This document shows positions 6,316-7,944 of a stretch of 7,944 bases of DNA, piece after piece. The translations under genes and the position numbers were made by a program. The first letter of the stretch is position 1, and each line of letters begins with the position of its first letter. The stretch comes from Pseudomonadota bacterium. GTDB lineage: Bacteria; Pseudomonadota; Gammaproteobacteria; Acidithiobacillales; Acidithiobacillaceae. The notes under the pieces are model-generated. The model made no database searches. It was not told where the DNA came from and saw nothing but the letters and a program-made list of their open reading frames with translations. Location: positions 1-7,944 of the forward strand of contig JAKAFG010000086.1 in the NCBI GenBank assembly GCA_021818125.1, in the 5' to 3' direction.

Positions 6316-7899
6316 TTACGGTATGAGCTTAAGAAAGCTCTGCTGCAAAGAGTTTTCCTGCGCCAGGGTAGAAATACCGGCCTGTTGCAGAATCTGATAC
6401 TTGGTCATCTGCGACGTCGCCTGCGCGATGTTCGCATCCTGCACCACCGACTGCGCCGACTGTAGATTGGTTGCCGTAGTCTGGTCGTTGGCGACCGAGG
6501 CCTGGATCCGGTTTTGGATGGCCCCGAGAGAACCATTTTGCTGGTTCAGATAGTTGATCGCCTGGTCCATGATGCTGATAGCCTGTTGCGCTCCAGCCGC
6601 CGAACTCACATTGACCGAGGAAACCGATGAGCCGGTGATCCCGGTAGCCGCTGTGTCGAATCCAATATTCACGCCATTACCGATGGCATAGGAACTGGAG
6701 GAGTTAAACTGCACCGCACCCTGGATCAGGACATTGGCCGAAGCGCTGGTGATCGTCGTGCCCACCGAGGATATCCCGCTGCCGCTCACCGCTTGCAAGC
6801 TACCCGTGGAACCCGACGTCAAGCCCGCGCCAGACAAGGCGCCGCCCGCTGTCACACCCGCGGAGATATTGATGTTGTTACCATTGGCGTTGGTAAGCAC
6901 CAGCTCCTGTGTTCCATTCACTGTCTGGGTGGTGGCAGAGGTACCTGTGATAGCTGCCTGGTTATTGATGGCGGTAACCAGCGAACTCAAATTGGCCTGG
7001 CCATTAGAGCCATTGGTCACCGATGCGGATATATTCACCGCATTGGTGGGGCTGCCACTGCTACCATTACTCAGGGTGAAGGTATATGTACCGGATTGCG
7101 CCGTGAAGGCAACGCTCGTGGTCGCCTGTGCCGACACTCCCGTCTGTGAAGAGACCGCATTCACCGCAGAAGCCAGATTCGCCGCCGATTCCGTGCTGGA
7201 ACTCACCCCGACGTAGGCATTTCCGGCAGAGCCCTGCACATTGAGGCCGTTGGTGCCTGTTCCAGCAACGAAGTTACCGGACCCACCTGCACTCAACGTA
7301 AAGGCGCCCCCGACCGCGTACCCCCCCATCTGGAAAGAACCCTCACTAGCGTAAACATTACCAGACGTTGCCGTCGTGTAATTCCCCATCGCATTGGTCT
7401 GCGTGTTGCCGACCGACACATTGATGATCTGGTTGGCATTCGCCCCGACCTGAAAGGTCGAACCAGAAAAAGTGCCATCCAAAATATTTTGCCCGTTAAA
7501 CTGGGTCTGCGTCGCAATGGTCTGGACCTGGGCCAGCAACTGGCTGACCACACCCTGCAGAGCGGCACGGTCCTGAGTGGTATTGGAACCGTTCGCGGCC
7601 TGCACCGCCGTGGTACGGATCTGCTGCAGGAGGCTGGTCTGGTTCTGAATAGCACCGGTGGCCGTCTGCACCAGGGAGACACCCTGATTGCCATTGGAAA
7701 CCGCCTGATTCAGGCCATTGATCTGCGTTTGAAAACGCTGGGCGATAGCGTAGCCGGCGGGGTTGTCGGCAGGGTTGTTGATGCTCTTACCAGTGGAGAG
7801 TTGCTGCAGATAGGTGTTCAAACTGCCTTGGGTACTGTTCAACGCATTGATCGTGTTCAAGGCCGAAGTATTAGTATTGAGAATTCCTGAAATTGCCAT
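6316..7899 (-). CDS. fliC: Flagellin FliC, charge-poor
   Basis: This is the filament subunit, exported by the flagellar type III apparatus and polymerised under the FliD cap. It has 527 residues and no cleaved signal peptide. The conserved N-terminal D0/D1 part is about 1-170 (AISGILNTNTSALN, INNPADNPAGYAIAQRFQ), and the C-terminal D1/D0 part about 435-527 (GAIQNRIQASVAN, MTKYQILQQAGISTLAQ). The central surface domain, about 171-434, is Gly/Ser/Thr/Asn-rich and holds two similar hook-IN-like stretches near 231-290 and 295-345. Charged residues total about 18; no Lys or Arg occurs between R111 and R464, and I see no His or Cys. Positions that are Glu, Asp or Arg in ordinary flagellins are mostly Gln, Asn or Thr. 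The ATG at 7899 has AAGGAG seven bases upstream (7907-7912). The promoter is probably beyond the right edge. It heads the cluster in this window. Confidence 0.97.
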   Translation of the reverse strand: MAISGILNTNTSALNTINALNSTQGSLNTYLQQLSTGKSINNPADNPAGYAIAQRFQTQINGLNQAVSNGNQGVSLVQTATGAIQNQTSLLQQIRTTAVQAANGSNTTQDRAALQGVVSQLLAQVQTIATQTQFNGQNILDGTFSGSTFQVGANANQIINVSVGNTQTNAMGNYTTATSGNVYASEGSFQMGGYAVGGAFTLSAGGSGNFVAGTGTNGLNVQGSAGNAYVGVSSSTESAANLASAVNAVSSQTGVSAQATTSVAFTAQSGTYTFTLSNGSSGSPTNAVNISASVTNGSNGQANLSSLVTAINNQAAITGTSATTQTVNGTQELVLTNANGNNINISAGVTAGGALSGAGLTSGSTGSLQAVSGSGISSVGTTITSASANVLIQGAVQFNSSSSYAIGNGVNIGFDTAATGITGSSVSSVNVSSAAGAQQAISIMDQAINYLNQQNGSLGAIQNRIQASVANDQTTATNLQSAQSVVQDANIAQATSQMTKYQILQQAGISTLAQENSLQQSFLKLIP

Positions 7900-7944
7900 G
7901 GTAATGCTCCTTTCTTAGGGGTGAGGTGGCATCCTTGCCGTTCA
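7900..7944 (-). promoter_or_regulatory. fliC: fliC 5' leader with ribosome binding site; promoter not visible
   Basis: Only 45 bases precede fliC. They contain a good AAGGAG at 7907-7912. A small four-pair hairpin (GGCA, loop AGGA, TGCC) lies at 7928-7939 and may be chance. I could not find a convincing sigma-28 (GCCGATAA-like) or sigma-54 (GG-N10-GC) promoter here, so it probably lies further upstream, outside the window. Confidence 0.6.

Noticed and set aside
6734..7216. Plus-strand open frame of 160 codons antisense to fliC
   Set aside because: Pro/Ala/Val/Leu-rich product that mirrors the repetitive flagellin codons; no domain and no plausible context.
7900..7944. Sigma-28 or sigma-54 promoter for fliC
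   Set aside because: No convincing -10/-35 or -12/-24 match in the 45 bases available; the promoter is probably outside the window.
1..7944. Mobile element, prophage, CRISPR, toxin-antitoxin or defence genes
   Set aside because: All main frames are accounted for by flagellar genes with consistent strand and tight spacing; no terminal repeats, transposase motifs or direct-repeat arrays were seen.

Overview
The window holds one densely packed run of flagellar genes, all on the minus strand. In transcription order they are: flagellin (fliC), flaG, filament cap (fliD), FliD's neighbour and flagellin chaperone (fliS), an atypical PilZ-domain gene, a FleQ-type sigma-54 activator, the FleS-type sensor kinase, and the first 199 codons of its FleR-type response regulator, which runs off the left edge. 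There are no RNA genes, mobile elements, CRISPR arrays or foreign-looking segments. The longest non-coding stretch is about 70 bases.

The FleQ-FleS-FleR regulatory set and the fliC-flaG-fliD-fliS order are typical of polar flagella in gammaproteobacteria such as Pseudomonas and Xanthomonas. The exported filament proteins are almost free of charge: FliD has no lysine and about 14 charged residues in 643, and FliC has about 18 in 527. The cytoplasmic proteins beside them have normal charge. This is best explained by a filament exposed to very acid surroundings. An acidophile such as an Acidithiobacillus or a relative is my tentative guess; the species is inference, not something the sequence proves.

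Layout. Bases 3480-7899 are the late structural block: filament subunit, FlaG, cap and chaperone, each with its own good ribosome binding site. A 9-bp hairpin with a short U run separates fliC from flaG and probably sets their dosage. Bases 1-3449 are the regulatory block. Its last three junctions are start-stop overlaps (ATGA, TGATG, TGATG), so these genes are probably translationally coupled. At the border of the blocks, an RNA hairpin covers the ribosome binding site of the PilZ-like gene.

Working together: the FleQ-like protein would activate sigma-54-dependent early flagellar and fleSR expression. FleS would phosphorylate FleR to switch on hook and basal-body genes. FliC, FliD and FliS are the final products, with FliS holding FliC until export. 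Two points depart from the Pseudomonas model. The FleQ-like protein has no N-terminal receiver-like domain and has lost most residues that contact cyclic di-GMP in P. aeruginosa FleQ. The PilZ-like neighbour also lacks the usual cyclic di-GMP motifs. I see no unrelated novel system; the interesting signals are variations within a known one.
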